From: Pyrrhosoma nymphula
Taxonomy: Eukaryota; Arthropoda; Insecta; Odonata; Coenagrionidae
NCBI GenBank assembly: GCA_963573305.1
Contig: OY754336.1
Location: 16,280,699 to 16,344,698 of the forward strand
DNA length: 64,000 nt
Direction of reading: 5' to 3'
A program made the translations under genes and the position numbers. The notes under the pieces are model-generated. The model made no database searches and was not told where the DNA came from. It saw nothing but the letters and a program-made list of their open reading frames with translations. Below are positions 31,064 to 42,315 of this stretch, piece after piece (position 1 is the stretch's first letter; each line of letters begins with the position of its first letter).

Positions 31064-31690
31064 GTGTCTCCACATTTATTTATTTATTGGTCCAGATATT
31101 TTGCAATAATATGTAGGATAAGTCATATAAATTCATAAACAATACAGGAAGAACATAGTTTGTATATTAAAGTCCAAAAGACTCTTCCAATAATTCCTGT
31201 ATTTTATAGTAACCCTTCTCTAACAAGAAAAGTTTCATTTTTTTTTAATAATTCCCCGGAGGGGGGATTTTTTATGCCAGATGGAAAATTGTTGTAGACT
31301 CTTACCTGGCTACGTGGAAGGGACCTTTATTAAATAATGCTGTTGAGTGACAATAGAAGTGCATGTCCCTTCTTTGCCGAGTATTGCGCCCATGTGTTTG
31401 AGAATTAGTAGTGAGTTCACCACAATTATCCTTAATATATAGACAAAGGTAGCAAATGCTCAAACATGGCAGGGTTAGAATTTTCAACTCTCTAAAATAA
31501 GGTTTACAGGATTGCTGAGCAGGTATTTTTGCAAGTTAACTAATAACTCTCTTTTGCATGTCAAATACTGTTTGAAATCCAGGAGATGATCCCCAGAAAA
31601 TGATACCATACGTTAGATGTGAGTGGAAGATGCCAAAATATGCCATTTTCCTCACCTCTAAGTCCACAATGTTCATAAAATTTTTTTTTT
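31064..31690 (-). pseudogene. Jockey/CR1-like LINE C-terminal fragment and 3' UTR
   Basis: The minus strand, read from 31680, gives KMAYFGIFHSHLTYGIIFWG, the conserved YFHSHL-YGI-FWG block, then VFDMQKRVI, ELKILTLPCLSICYLCLYIK and GRNTRQRRDMHFYCHSTALF, which is the usual end of these proteins. Stops occur inside. A TTTATTTATTTATTGG tract at 31075 is the reverse view of the A-rich tail. Reverse-transcriptase motifs are absent. Confidence 0.75.
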
Positions 31691-31699
31691 AAAATACAG

Positions 31700-32345
31700 T
31701 GAGTATTCTTAATACTCCCGTCGGATCTTTATTTCGTGAATGTGAAATTACATACGAAACTCTCGTTATTCATAATGCCACCATATCCAGCCTGAAACAG
31801 TGGTATTTAAACTCTCGTTACTGAGAGATTCTTTTGTTTTGTTTTTCAGGAAGAAAGTTGAAATGAAAGAAAGAAAATTACGCTACACATAACATTTATT
31901 CATCAAAATCATTAGTACAAATGGCTAACCTATGGACAATTGGTCGATGGTAACTAATATTTTCTGCTTTCCAATGTTTATTTTATATTTCTTGTGTTAT
32001 TGACGTCTAACTCACGTTCTCAGCTCTCCGTAGACACCTCGATCACTAAAATCTACCGACTCGTTTCGGCGGTACAACTGCGCGCGCCATGCCCACCCAA
32101 GCCCAAATTTAGACCCCCACGCGCAGAGCTGTGACGTCACCTCGCAACCCCCTTATCCGCTCGCGACAAACCATTTCCGGTAGTCGACGAAACGTGCTAT
32201 CCATTCATAGTTTTAGATACCATGTAATTCTTATAGTTTTTGCTCACGAGGCCCTCGAAAGGACACTAATATTGGTCGCGGCAAAACCTTTCATGACACT
32301 GAGAACAAACCATATGATGTTCATTCGCATTCACATCAATATTTC
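31700..32345. repeat. Second copy of repeat R, without the nested MITE
   Basis: It matches 15296-16737 from GAGTATTCTTAATACTCCCG to GCATTCACAT. It lacks the 848-bp MITE, showing the uninterrupted ATTGGTCGCGG at about 32271, and has a private 49-base insertion near 31771. The CRE-like TGACGTCA is kept at 32132. Confidence 0.8.
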
Positions 32346-33508
32346 CACATTGTGCAAGTTTAAGACATAACTGAATACTATGGACCATCATCCAATTTAG
32401 AGACTCGTCAATTAGTAATCCTAAAAACTTTGAACTAGATTATCGGCCAGATTTTCAGCAGGACCCTCGATTACCGTGAATCCCAACCAGTGCAGTGGTA
32501 CGCGTATCCGTTGGGAATAGAAGTTTGGCGGTCAAGGGATACGCGATAAAGTGGAGTAATAACGAAAATAAGTTTAAAGTGGCTGTAAGGATATGTATAA
32601 CGAAAATGTTTCTTATAAAAAGGCGTACAATTTTGAAAATAGCCGACCAAAGAGTACGCGAGTCAAAATAGGTTGGTAACGACTGCTCTAGAAGATAATG
32701 CCCAGCCTTGTTCCACTCGAAACTTGGACTGTGAGTCACCATGCACATTATTTCTGCATCGCGTCACATTTTCACGCCGTATTGTCACGTTTGGTTTTCA
32801 CGTCAGTCGAGAGGATATAAGTACATTTTCTGTCTGTGGAGCAGTGAGATAGCTACACCCTTTCTTAGATTGAATACATAGGTACTGCATGGTACTACTA
32901 ACCACCGCTGGTGCACCACTGTTAGAACCTTTAATATCCTACGATCCAGAAGCTCGTTTTTTCCTTCTTCATCAAGATAGTATGATATCTCAGTATTTTC
33001 TCCTCGAGGAAGTTGTAATCCATTCACGTTTTCACTCCTCTGCAAAGAATGTTGAAAAATGTCGCTCATACTACACGTCTACCCTCACATGTTGCTCATA
33101 TTTAAATCTAGGAGCCGTTTTTTGAACCAAGCTGGTGTAATATAGGAATCCTTGCCAATGATTCTCTTTCTTAGTGGAGCTCTTTCTTAAGGGTGAAAAT
33201 AAAGTCTCCTCTTATCTTGAAAAGAAAGTAATCCGAGAAAAGTGCGACATTCTAAAAGCTCTTTGTGCTGTAATGGCAACTAAATTCTGCCAATGCTGTC
33301 TCCAACGAAGGGACGGTTTATATCCGGATTAGAGGTTGAACCCTCATTATGATGAGGGATCGGTATTCCCCATGAGACCTTTTAACTAAAACTAATGCTA
33401 CACCATTTAGTAACAAAATTAAGAGGAACCGATGTTTGCCTGAGAAATTATTTTGAAAAATTCGATGGTATTTAAGCTCTTAGTTCAATTGAGTTTAAAT
33501 CAGAACAG
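32346..33508. other. No recognised gene
   Basis: Unassigned. The string AAAATAGGTTGGTAACGACT at 32667 has a close relative at about 55.96 kb, so part of this is dispersed repeat. A small hairpin CCCTCAT/ATGAGGG lies at 33341-33357. Confidence 0.4.
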
Positions 33509-35191
33509 CCCACATAGCAGAAACACATCTCTGAGATGTCTCAAATGTCTCATTGAATCTCTCAGAGACATTCCGTGACCTCTCAGAGACTACTCTGAGA
33601 TGTCTCTGAGACAGCTCTATGTCCGCTTTTGTCGTAGTCTCCGAGACATCGCATGAGATGTCTCTGAGAGGTCTCAGAGACATCACTGAGAGGTCTCTGA
33701 GAGGACTCAAATGGATCTCAGAGACATCACATGTGATGTCTCTGAGATCATTCAATCACGATGATGAATGAATTTCAATAAATTTATTTTCGTAATAACA
33801 CTAACATGGATATTAACATATAATTGACATTAGTCTTCTTTAGCAGGCTCCCTTGCCTCTTTATCCACGACTTCCCTGGAAAGATAACGAAAATTGAAAT
33901 ATTACCAAGTAAAACGTTTGCTAAGCTTTTTTCAGGCTATTGAGAGGTACAAATAGAAACTCCGAAGAAATACACTCATAAAAATAAATATTAAAACTTT
34001 ACTCATAAATATCCAGAAATATAATATAACATATAGGTATGTTAGGATCTCGTCAGAAAGCTGGAACAATGACAGCTGGCACATGCCAAACTGCCCACCT
34101 ATCAATTGGATAGGTTATTTGCTCTGTTTTTTTTTCGTTTTTAACTTGTAATTTGCACTACTAGTTTAAAATTTTATAATACAAACAGGTGCGTAATTTA
34201 CGTACTTGAAAATGGGCTTTGCCCCTATGCATTATATTGAACTACATTATTTCCCACAATTAAATATGTACCTAATTTGAGGCTGGTGTCCCCACAAAGA
34301 TCTCGTATGATAGCCATCTTGGTAGCTACTATGCCGACCATGCCGCGCAATGGGATGCCGTAAAAAATAATGGCATGGAAATCGCCATGTGACCTTTCTG
34401 GAAATATTATTTGCATTCTTAAGGCTCTACAGAAGGCACATGTAGTTAAGGTTAAATCATAATAATAATATTAAGAAATTCACTCACCTTGCAAGAAACT
34501 CCCTTATTAAGGATGGTTGGACTCGCTGACCAGCGGACGAAGCTCAACTCGGACACGTAACACCGTTTTTGCCAGTGTTCTAGACAGGATTTAAATCTCT
34601 CTATCGATGAAATCAATGAGTAATTGATGATAATGAGTGATAAAATGAAGGTGATAGATGGAATTTGAGTATAAAAATGAAAATTGCCTTAGAGAGAAGA
34701 GCAAACTAAGGTTGGAGCACTGAAGGCCCCGTCACACGACAGCTCCGCGGTAAACCTCCGCGCTATGGATATAAAATAGTGCCTTCTATGTACCTAACAT
34801 GTGTATCCGGATATTCTGAAGTGCAACCCTAATAGATTTTGACTAGTCAATCGTCAAAATTAGATGTGAAGATTAATCTGGGTAACCAGGGCATATTTTT
34901 TATTTTTTAAATTATATTTTGCGTGATATTTTGCATGAGACCTCTCAGAGACGTCTCTGAAACATCACTCAAAGTCAATTTTTCGTTTCTAATAAATCGT
35001 TCTCTTTTTCATTTAAAAAGTATTTACATATATACAGGATTGAAGAATACGGGTATTTACAGGAATCTGATGGTAAATAAAAATTTTATCGTCTCATAGT
35101 GATCTCTCGGAGACGTCTCAGAGACGAATGCGATATCTGAGACATTTGAGACTTGTGAGAGACGTCTCAGAGACATTCTCTGCTATGTGGG
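33509..35191. mobile_element. Satellite-bearing element with CCCACATAGCAG inverted ends
   Basis: CCCACATAGCAG opens the element and its exact complement closes it. Inside each end is a minisatellite built from the palindrome TCTCTGAGA (left 33525-33750, right about 34936-35180), arranged in inverted orientation. The 1.2 kb between them is unique-looking sequence without coding capacity. The 86-codon minus-strand frame over the left satellite is low-complexity. No target duplication was seen. Confidence 0.75.
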
Positions 35192-35825
35192 AGGAAGTAG
35201 TTTAATGCACCTAATATAAATTTTCAATGTAATTTTTAACCACTCTGGAGAGCTGTTTTTTATGTTTTCACCATGTTTTATTCTGCGCCACAATAATTAT
35301 CGGGTGATTCCACAATTAACTACAATTACTAAAGTTATTTAAATCGAATTTATCGTTGATTTACTTGATATTTTATGTGACTAGATTTTAGTCTGACAGA
35401 AACATGCATTAAAACAGGCTCTGCAGAAGACAGCAATGATGCAGCCAGACCGCTGCGTGAACTGACGGCACATAGCTCTTTAAATCCATTCGTGTTTATC
35501 GAGTTTTGGTGTTTCTGGTTTTCTTTGGTGGCAATTATGTTTTCTTGGAATCTTCCGAGTCTCGATTTTCGTGCTCTCGAATAGATTCAGGCAGTCGAAT
35601 GAGAACCGAGTGGAAAATATTATCATTGATTCCTCTTTCTCGGGCTATATGGACGAAATGATAAATTTCTTATCAAGATAATGCACAGCTTCTGATTCCT
35701 TTACCCTTAAACTTTTTATGTGTGTATCAAAGTAACGCAGGGATCATAAAAGCGGTCGCGATACGAATCTTCGAAAATAAGTCACTTTATTCATTTCATG
35801 AATTTGGAAGTGGCCAGTATCAAAA
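35192..35825. other. No recognised gene
   Basis: Unassigned sequence between the satellite element and the next palindrome. Confidence 0.4.
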
Positions 35826-36020
35826 TGTTGGGGGTTGTTCGGGTTTCCGACCGGGTCAAACTCTCCATTTCTGCCGACGTTTCGATGAACGAGTCGCTCA
35901 TCATCATCAGGGAATGATGATGGGGTTTTCATCGAAAATTTTTCATTGAGGACTCTTTCATCGAAACTTCGGCAGAAATCGAGAGGTTGACCCGGTCGGA
36001 AACCCGAACAACTCCCAACA
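35826..36020. repeat. Palindrome with hammerhead-like cores
   Basis: Arms run from TGTTGGGGGTTGTTCGGGTT to its complement ending at 36020. On the minus strand the left arm reads CTGATGATGATGAGCGACTC, then GTTCATCGAAACGTCGGC. This is a CTGATGA box, a foldable stem (GATGA/TCATC) and GAAAC, the layout of a hammerhead core. The right arm has a degraded version on the plus strand (ATTGAGGACTC, ATCGAAACTTCGG). Confidence 0.75.
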
Positions 36021-36952
36021 TCCCTATATGCCGGGAAAGCCTTAGATATTTCGCTAGTATCAAAACTTTGCTCCTAATTCTCAGTCCAATCAAACTCTTA
36101 GAGGTGCATCTGGTTTCAAGGAGGAGAAAAGTTTTCTATTTATTTGATGCGGCATCCCAATGGATTTTCTATAATCGGAAGTATTTAAAAATCTAAAGAG
36201 TGGAAAGTTGAATCGCGACTGAGCAAATCATTCTTAAAGAAGGAAATACTTCATTTTGGTTGCAAATATGGAGGATTCCTGTGAACTGCCCTCGGTGTTT
36301 ACCCCAAGAATTGTTCACATGCTTGCATGAAAAATTTAGTTGGACTTAAATTCCAATTCCCTCGGATTTTGAATGCTGCTGACTTACGAGTAGTATTTGC
36401 TGAAACAGCTGGATGAGGTTAGCATTTAAAGGGGTGGACAATGCTTTCTTTAATGATAGGCAAATGAGTAATTGATAGGCTGCATGTTATCCTGTTGGGA
36501 AAGTGAACATGTTCTTGGGGTTCCTATAGTAATTTTTGACTGAGGTTAGACTTGAAGTCTAGCTCGTCGCCATTCAATAGGGGCTGGAGGAATGGGACCT
36601 CGATGAGAAAGTTCAAGCATTCTGCTGCGATATGACAGTAGCGAACAGAGGAATACCGAATGGCGTGTTTGCTTCTCCAAAGTTCATCTTTTCAAACATT
36701 TTTTGATAGGCATTGCCTCCAATAAACGGAAAATTTCTTACCTGGTATGACACACAGGCTTATCAAAAACTTCTGGAAGCGGTATAGGGTATTCTACCTT
36801 TTGCGCTGAAGGACTCAAAATAAAATCAACCTTGAGAAATAAAATAATAATACGGGTGTATGCTGCGTGTTATTTCGGTTTGGCCCGACGTTTCGTGAAC
36901 CATTGCTGGTCATTTCTTCATGGGAATGAAACTTGCTGCCGCTGTTTCCTCT
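36021..36952. other. No recognised gene; hammerhead-like relic near the right edge
   Basis: No gene supported. On the minus strand at about 36870-36925 there is CATGAAGAAATGACCAGC followed by GTTCACGAAACGTCGGGCC, a degraded relative of the modules in the neighbouring palindromes. Confidence 0.4.
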
Positions 36953-37192
36953 TATATCTCTATCCCCACTCAAAAATTGGTTCGAGCGGGAGAGTTGGAA
37001 GGGCGGTGGGAGTTAGGACAGGGGGGAATGTGGGAGGTAGAGAAGTTCTGCGGATGACTGGGTTCCATGTGCTCCTGATTTTTAGGCCACCATGTAACAA
37101 CTATTCCTACCACCTACCACTCTATAGGGGAAAACAACTAAGTATGCAGTAAAAAAGGAAGTATCAGGCGAGATGTTGTGAAATATGAACAT

Positions 37193-37266
37193 AATAAGAA
37201 CTTAGAAGATGCATTTTTCCACAGATAAATTTATCTGCGGAAAATTGCATCTTCTAAGTTTTTATT
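37193..37266. repeat. Loopless 74-bp palindrome
   Basis: AATAAGAACTTAGAAGATGC and the rest of the left arm pair with the right arm around a centre at 37229/37230. Only a few bases mismatch. Confidence 0.85.
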
Positions 37267-37459
37267 AAGTCTGCAGTGGCTGAGCACGAATCCTTGGGAC
37301 ACGCGATCAACTTTGAAAAATTCAAAGTCATCGCTAAGGTGGGAAGAGTCAAATCCGTGAGGCCATCGAGATAAAGGAAAAGAAGCATAATTTCAATAGA
37401 GATGGTCGCCTAAAAATCAGCAGCGCATGGAACCCAGACATCCGCAAAAATTCTCTCCC

Positions 37460-37545
37460 TCCCCCTTCCCCCTGCCTGTCCTAACTCCCCCTGCCTGTCC
37501 TAACTCCCCCCTCCCCTATCCTAACTCCCCCCTTCCAACTCTCCC
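37460..37545. repeat. C-rich minisatellite, ~20-bp unit
   Basis: The unit CCCCCTGCCTGTCCTAACT occurs twice in full and about twice in degraded form. It lies inside the right arm and accounts for its extra length. Confidence 0.85.
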
Positions 37546-37579
37546 GCTTGAACCAATTTTTGAGTGGGGGTAGATATAC

Positions 37580-38692
37580 ATAAATGGTTTGGAAGCAAAG
37601 GTTTGCCTTTTAAGAAGATCAAGTTTTTACTAAATGCATATTTCCCTTTTAGACTACCACATAGTTTCGACTAATTCCATAATTATTTCGATATAAATTC
37701 GCATTTAGCTTGTGGTTTTAAAAACAGTTTTAGTTAAAATAAAATTTAACTGGATTTTAAAGTAAAATAATCTAAACTTCAATAACAAAAAAGCAACAAA
37801 AAAATTTAGGCTTTTAATGTTAGGTCTACGACAAATAAATACGCCGGGCTTTTTGGAAGGGAATTGCCCCCCCCCCCCTCCCTTGGGACCGCCAATGACC
37901 CGTATTACTATTTTATTAGTCATTATGAGCCGCGAAAGCTTAAATCAAGAAACACCCTTGAGAAGAAGTATACCGATTATTCCTTGAGCTAACTGTAATG
38001 TTATTGTGTTTTTCTTCCTCTTCGCGGTTTACATATCTTTTCGAGTTCCATGTTCATTGCTCCACACCAAGCGAATGCTTTATACTGCCTTTTCGTGAGG
38101 AGTTTCCCCTCATTTGCGGAAAAAGAAACGTGGTATGTGTGTACCTGTAGCGCGCTTACGTAGAGGCTTGGATTACTGCGCTAAATACCGTAGAGGCTCT
38201 TAAACGAGACTTGATTCGTTTAAATAAAATCCTTTTGAATGATCCAATGGAGATTGCGTAATAAATTGTGTGGTGCTGGACAAATATCGAAAATAATCGT
38301 GGTATCTTGCCCTAGTAGCTGCACCATAACGGTGTGTTGATCACAATATACTAATAGAGGCCACATCAGTTGCGGTGGAAGCTTTGGTATCAGGCGTCAA
38401 AGATAATTCCAGATTTTGGTGACATTCAAGATGAAATATCAAATATTTTATCAGTCGTTCGTAGAAATTCGGAAGTCATGAGAAAAGCTAACTTATCCGT
38501 TATCTCCTGGAATGACCGAAAAACAGGCAAATGTGGCGATTTTCCAATAAGTATGTGCTATCCGGTACGTCCTTTCACTATCCGATTACAATGGTGTTAA
38601 TTACAATTTATCTTTTTAACAAAATGCAGAAAACATCGGGAGCGTCTCTTAAAAAATTAATAGTTCAAAAAATAAGGACCAATTAAGTATTA
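37580..38692. other. No recognised gene
   Basis: Unassigned sequence with a poly-C run near 37868-37880. Confidence 0.4.
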
Positions 38693-38907
38693 AGGCCGTT
38701 TTACACGGTGCATTTGTTTGTACAAACTCTTCCGTGAACTCTAGCATGAGGCAAAATGTATCGTGTAAAGCGGCAAATTGTATGAACGCTTGTGCGAATG
38801 TCTCAATGCCTGCACGGGAAATAGAACCTGTTCTAATTTCGTTGAGACAAACGTACAATCTCAGGTACATTCGTATGTACAAAATCTTTCATCGTGTAAA
38901 ACGGCCT
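38693..38907. mobile_element. PIF/Harbinger-type MITE with TTA target duplication
   Basis: AGGCCGTTTTACACGGTGC opens the element and the complement of AGGCCGTTTTACACGATG closes it. TTA flanks both ends (38690-38692, 38908-38910). The 215-bp length and the 3-bp target suit a PIF/Harbinger MITE. Confidence 0.75.
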
Positions 38908-39368
38908 TTAAACGAAGTCAGCAACGAATTTTGAATCTACCAATGTTTCATGCAAGGTGTTTTCGAGGGTTCTTTTTAGGTAGTTAGACACTAATCCTAT
39001 ATTTTGTAAGGTGGAGGATATTGACGGCATAGACTCCAGAGAGCAGACGTGTACAAAATATTGACGAAGTATTTGAAATGGACATATGTATGTGCCGTTG
39101 ATTGCTTCTGAAATTCGGTCCTTGAGGAATACGGCTGAGTGAAGGTGTTACTCATAGGCTGATATGGTGGAGAATACATAAAATAAGCTTGTTGAGGAAG
39201 GAAGATATGTCCAAATGGTTTTTATGGTATGGGAAGAAATGATATCGTCAGAAATATTCGTAAATCAGTCAAGGTGTCTAGACTGGGTGGTGACAAGTAA
39301 CGAGAACTCATAGAGAGAAGGATCACATTTTAAAAGTAAAGAAAAGGCTAGAAACTTTACCTCCTAAA
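38908..39368. other. No recognised gene
   Basis: Unassigned sequence between a MITE and a SINE. Confidence 0.4.
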
Positions 39369-39560
39369 AGTAAAGTCCTCGCCTGATAATCCGAGGGTTG
39401 GGGGTTCGAGCCCTGCCTGGGTCGGTTTTTCGCATGCCCAGGGTGTATCTGTCAATTTCTGGTGGTCCGACCCCTGAGATACCCGATGACAAGCCAGTGG
39501 TTTATCTGGATCGCAGAGGCATACGAGCCACCAGGATTGTTCGAGGGAAATAGTATAGTG
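39369..39560 (+). repeat. tRNA-derived SINE
   Basis: AGTCCTCGCCTGATAATCCG followed by GGGGGTTCGAGCCCTGCC gives a tRNA-like anticodon-to-T-arm stretch with a B box. A unique body follows (GGTGGTCCGACCCCTGAG). The A box is incomplete. Confidence 0.55.
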
Positions 39561-39671
39561 TTTTTAGGGGTGTTAATGGAGGATGTAAAATATGAAGAGC
39601 TGAAAAGAAAATAATGTACCAAGAGCGAGCAAAATGAAGGATGAAATAAATATATTTCGACCTTAGAAAAA

Positions 39672-39712
39672 CTGGTTAAAGCGCACGGCGCGAAATCCGG
39701 ATTTTTCCTCTG
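39672..39712 (+). repeat. Fragment of the GCCTCGATAGC SINE family
   Basis: ACTGGTTAAAGCGCACGGCG, then TTTTTCCTCTGTGGAATATC, matches the SINE at 40105 with the T arm deleted. Confidence 0.6.
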
Positions 39713-40012
39713 TGGAATATCATGATATCAAAGTTATTTTTCACAGTAAATTACAACATTCTAAGCATTCTTATTTCATTTAAAAGCTCTGATCGCGTAG
39801 AGATTGAAAATTGCTCTTTTTCTTTTTTGAGTCACTATAGACAGCACAAAAGCTACTAGCTGTTCTTATATAAAAATATTATTTTTTTAAACGAAACAAG
39901 TCTCACACGAGACTAAGACGAGACTGAGGTTCACAAGACGAGGCTCGATACGAGACTGACCAAAGTCTCGTCTCGAGGCAACGATATGCACTTCATTAAA
40001 CGCATTCATCAT

Positions 40013-40206
40013 TGCGATATTCCGCAGAGGAAAAATCATGCGCCTTGACCGGGATTCGAACCCGGATCCCTCGTTTTCTCGCCGAGTCCACAGGGGAGAA
40101 GGTCGCCTCGATAGCTTAACTGGTTAAAGCACTCGGCGCGAAATCGAGGGACCCGGGTTCGAATCCCGGTCAAGGCGAATGATTTTTTCCTCTGCGGAAT
40201 ATCGCA
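40013..40206. repeat. Inverted pair of tRNA-derived SINE heads
   Basis: The plus-strand copy at 40105-40177 folds as a full tRNA-like cloverleaf: GCCTCGA acceptor with one mismatch, GCTT/AAGC D stem, CTCGG/TCGAG anticodon stem, and the B box GGTTCGAATCC. Position 33 is G where tRNAs need U, and the 3' flank AATGATTTTTTCCTCTGCGG is shared with other copies, so it is a SINE and not a tRNA gene. The minus-strand copy (about 40091-40013) lacks the first third. The two form ~75-bp inverted arms. Confidence 0.75.
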
Positions 40207-40463
40207 CTTATGTGTACTTGCGAGTGTCTCCTTAAAGGTTACTACCGTGGCTAGTCCCGGTTTCCTCAAAATTGGCATTCATCATTGACTGAACTGGCTG
40301 ACTGATAAACCAAAGCTTGATTATCTTCAAATCTCACTGACTTTATCTGATCCTCTCCTACCTCTATTCCATCCACCATCTCCCCCCCATGCCTTCCTCA
40401 CTATTTCTTCTGAATATACGTAAAAAAAGAATGAGCGAGAATGGGCACGTGGGATATGTTTGC

Positions 40464-40640
40464 CGGCCTCGGTGGCGGCGGGGTAACATCCTCGCCTGCT
40501 AACCCGGAGGTCGCGGAGTCCCGCATGAGGAGGATTTGTCTCCTCCCAGGGCATGGTCGTGTGTGCTCGTCACTTGTTAATACCCCGATATAAAGGCCAT
40601 ATAATAGCTGCTTTCGGTGGTTGTTGTTAAATAAAAAAAC
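40464..40640 (+). repeat. tRNA-derived SINE, GCCGGCCTCGGTGG family
   Basis: GCCGGCCTCGGTGGCGGCGG is followed by TAACATCCTCGCCTGCTAAC and AGTCCCGCATGAGG, a tRNA-like head with a degraded B box. It ends near AAATAAAAAAACAAC, an A-rich tail. A weaker relative is at 58.38 kb. Confidence 0.6.
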
Positions 40641-41149
40641 AACGTAAGACGCCAAATACCGTGAATTTACAAAGGTAACTACATCATTTTTACATGGTTT
40701 TATTTCCCTTGACATCTCTGTTTCTTTGGGTCAAATCTTATTGTCAATTTTTCACCCACTTCCACCAAATCGATTTTCTTGAATATTTTCCATTCGAGGA
40801 GCAAGAGAAAGAGCTTTAACCTACAAGAGCATCGAACTGTAAAAAATGGAACAAGGCTTAATTATGCTGAAAATACTATGGTAACTGTTGGATAAATGCT
40901 TAATTTGCTGTTTTGGTTTAAGATGTATCCACTTGACGCTTTCGTCGGTCAGTCGCCCACTAAGAAGTCAGCTGTGGAAGAAGTATTTTCTGTTATTGTT
41001 AGCACTAGTCTAATAAAAAGTATTAAAGCTTGTACGTTTGATTTATATTTATTCCGCGAACCCATAAAATCACTCAACAGTATCAAAAACCTAAAATTAA
41101 TGTTTGACGCTCTTATGTATAACCCCATGTAGCATCGCAATTTTCATAT
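40641..41149. other. No recognised gene
   Basis: Unassigned sequence. A 78-codon plus-strand frame (40896-41132) is not recognised. Confidence 0.4.
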
Positions 41150-41215
41150 TATCGAGGGATCTGGGTTTAAGTCCCGGTCAAGGCGAATGATTTTTTTCTC
41201 AGCGGAATTTCGCGC
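41150..41215 (+). repeat. 3' fragment of the GCCTCGATAGC SINE family
   Basis: ATCGAGGGATCTGGGTTTAA, GTCCCGGTCAAGGCGAATGA and TCAGCGGAATTTCGCGCTTA match the T arm and tail of the 40.1 kb copy. Confidence 0.7.
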
Positions 41216-41399
41216 TTAGGTAATTGCCAAATGGAATAATGTTCTTCACCAAAAGATTTTTCATATTGATGACTGCTGAGATTTTTTCCAACGAGAACAC
41301 TCTTGAGTGAAGTATTTTCATAAGCATAGAAACTACCTATAAATATTTAGGACAATTAACGTCTCTAAAATAAACAAAAGTCACCGAAAAAGGTCCTTT

Positions 41400-41611
41400 T
41401 TCTGTCAAAAAGTCAGAAGAAGTATAGCGAAAAGTCTAAAGAAATTTCTAAAGTTTGAATTGGATGCAGCACGTTTTTCTCATATCCGATGCAGTAGACG
41501 TGCATGCAGTGTCTAGCAGCAAACTTGCCTCACACCTTCAAAGCAAGGAAAATCTAGCAAGTGAAAATCAAACCTAGTGCAAACTTGCTACAAACTTACG
41601 TGCTATCTGGG
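41400..41611. repeat. Truncated relative of the CCCA-TAGCA satellite elements
   Basis: The right end GTGCTATCTGGG (41600-41611) is the complement of CCCAGATAGCAC, nearly the same edge as at 2988 and 33509. Before it lie irregular repeats of GCAAACTTGC. The left end is not found. Confidence 0.5.
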
Positions 41612-42248
41612 AGGTCATGCCTACTATTATTAAATTTGCTCATTCAGACTAGTTTCGTGCGTTTGTTCACTTCTAGTCTCAGAAAAAATGAGCTCTCTTG
41701 TCACTAATTTCCATGTAAACCCTAGGTTTATCCACAAACTTGAGAGCTTTCAATTTACGCTGCTGAATGAGCGAGTAGAAGAATTAAGATAGTATTTCAA
41801 AGGCGGTGTAGGTGCGAGACAAAAGCTGAAAAGAAACTTCAATATGAACAATAATCTAAATATATTTGAATAGCTGGATGACGATAACGATTTTACATTG
41901 TCCTACTTAAAAATCTTTGCTGCCTTACCACCAAAAGAAAGTTTTGAAAATGGCGCTCAAGAATGCTGGCTGGCAATCAGTCCCTTTGCTGAAGGCCGCA
42001 TTAAATATTACTTGCGGTTTTAAACATAAATAACCATATGGCCTCGAGTAACCCGCAGAGGAATAAATGTTTCATCAAGAATGGAAATCTAGTCTTACCT
42101 CGTCCTGATCTTGACCATGCATTTCCTCACATTTCCTTTTAGAACGGCCTGCGTTGCTACGTTGTCAAGTATTTCTGTAGGTGCGTAATCGTAGGCGTGG
42201 TGGAGTGAGGTAATTGCTCCGTCCGAGGAACGAGCTCATCTCACGTTC
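41612..42248. other. Upstream region of Esyt2
   Basis: No gene recognised. This must contain the Esyt2 promoter; no TATA box is seen near the proposed start site, which suggests an initiator-type promoter. Confidence 0.35.
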
Positions 42249-42252
42249 AGTT
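42247..42252 (+). promoter_or_regulatory. Initiator-like TCAGTT, possible Esyt2 start site
   Basis: TCAGTT matches the arthropod initiator and sits 67 bases before the start codon. There is no clear downstream promoter element at +28. Expression data would be needed to fix the true start. Confidence 0.35.
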
Positions 42253-42253
42253 G

Positions 42254-42277
42254 ATGTCATTCGATCAAAGAAGGTAG
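42254..42277 (+). promoter_or_regulatory. Upstream open reading frame of eight codons in the Esyt2 leader
   Basis: ATGTCATTCGATCAAAGAAG, then GTAG, encodes seven residues and a stop, out of frame with the main start. It begins only 5 bases after the proposed start site, so it may be too near the cap to be used. Confidence 0.35.
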
Positions 42278-42315
42278 TGCATCTGAAAGTATTGTGGAAG
42301 CGAAAGTTATCAAAC

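Larger units (their letters stand above)
36953..37579. repeat. Large inverted repeat with nested perfect palindrome
   Basis: Arms are 36953-37094 and 37401-37579. They share ATTGGTTCGAGCGGGAGAG, GGGTTCCATG and AGGCCACCATG-like strings. The right arm is longer because of extra copies of a ~20-bp unit. The spacer contains a second palindrome at 37193-37266. Confidence 0.8.

Noticed and set aside
33495..33755. 86-codon minus-strand frame with repeated RDLS/SERS motifs
   Set aside because: It is the translation of the TCTCTGAGA minisatellite.
40105..40177. Functional tRNA gene (cloverleaf with CGA anticodon)
   Set aside because: Position 33 is G, one acceptor pair is mismatched, a serine tRNA would need a long variable arm, and the 3' flank is shared with three other fragments. 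It is a SINE head.
42214..42315. N-terminal extension of Esyt2 from 42214
   Set aside because: The codon there is TTG, the extra 34 residues are basic and not family-like, and it lies upstream of the probable transcription start. The first in-frame ATG is at 42316.
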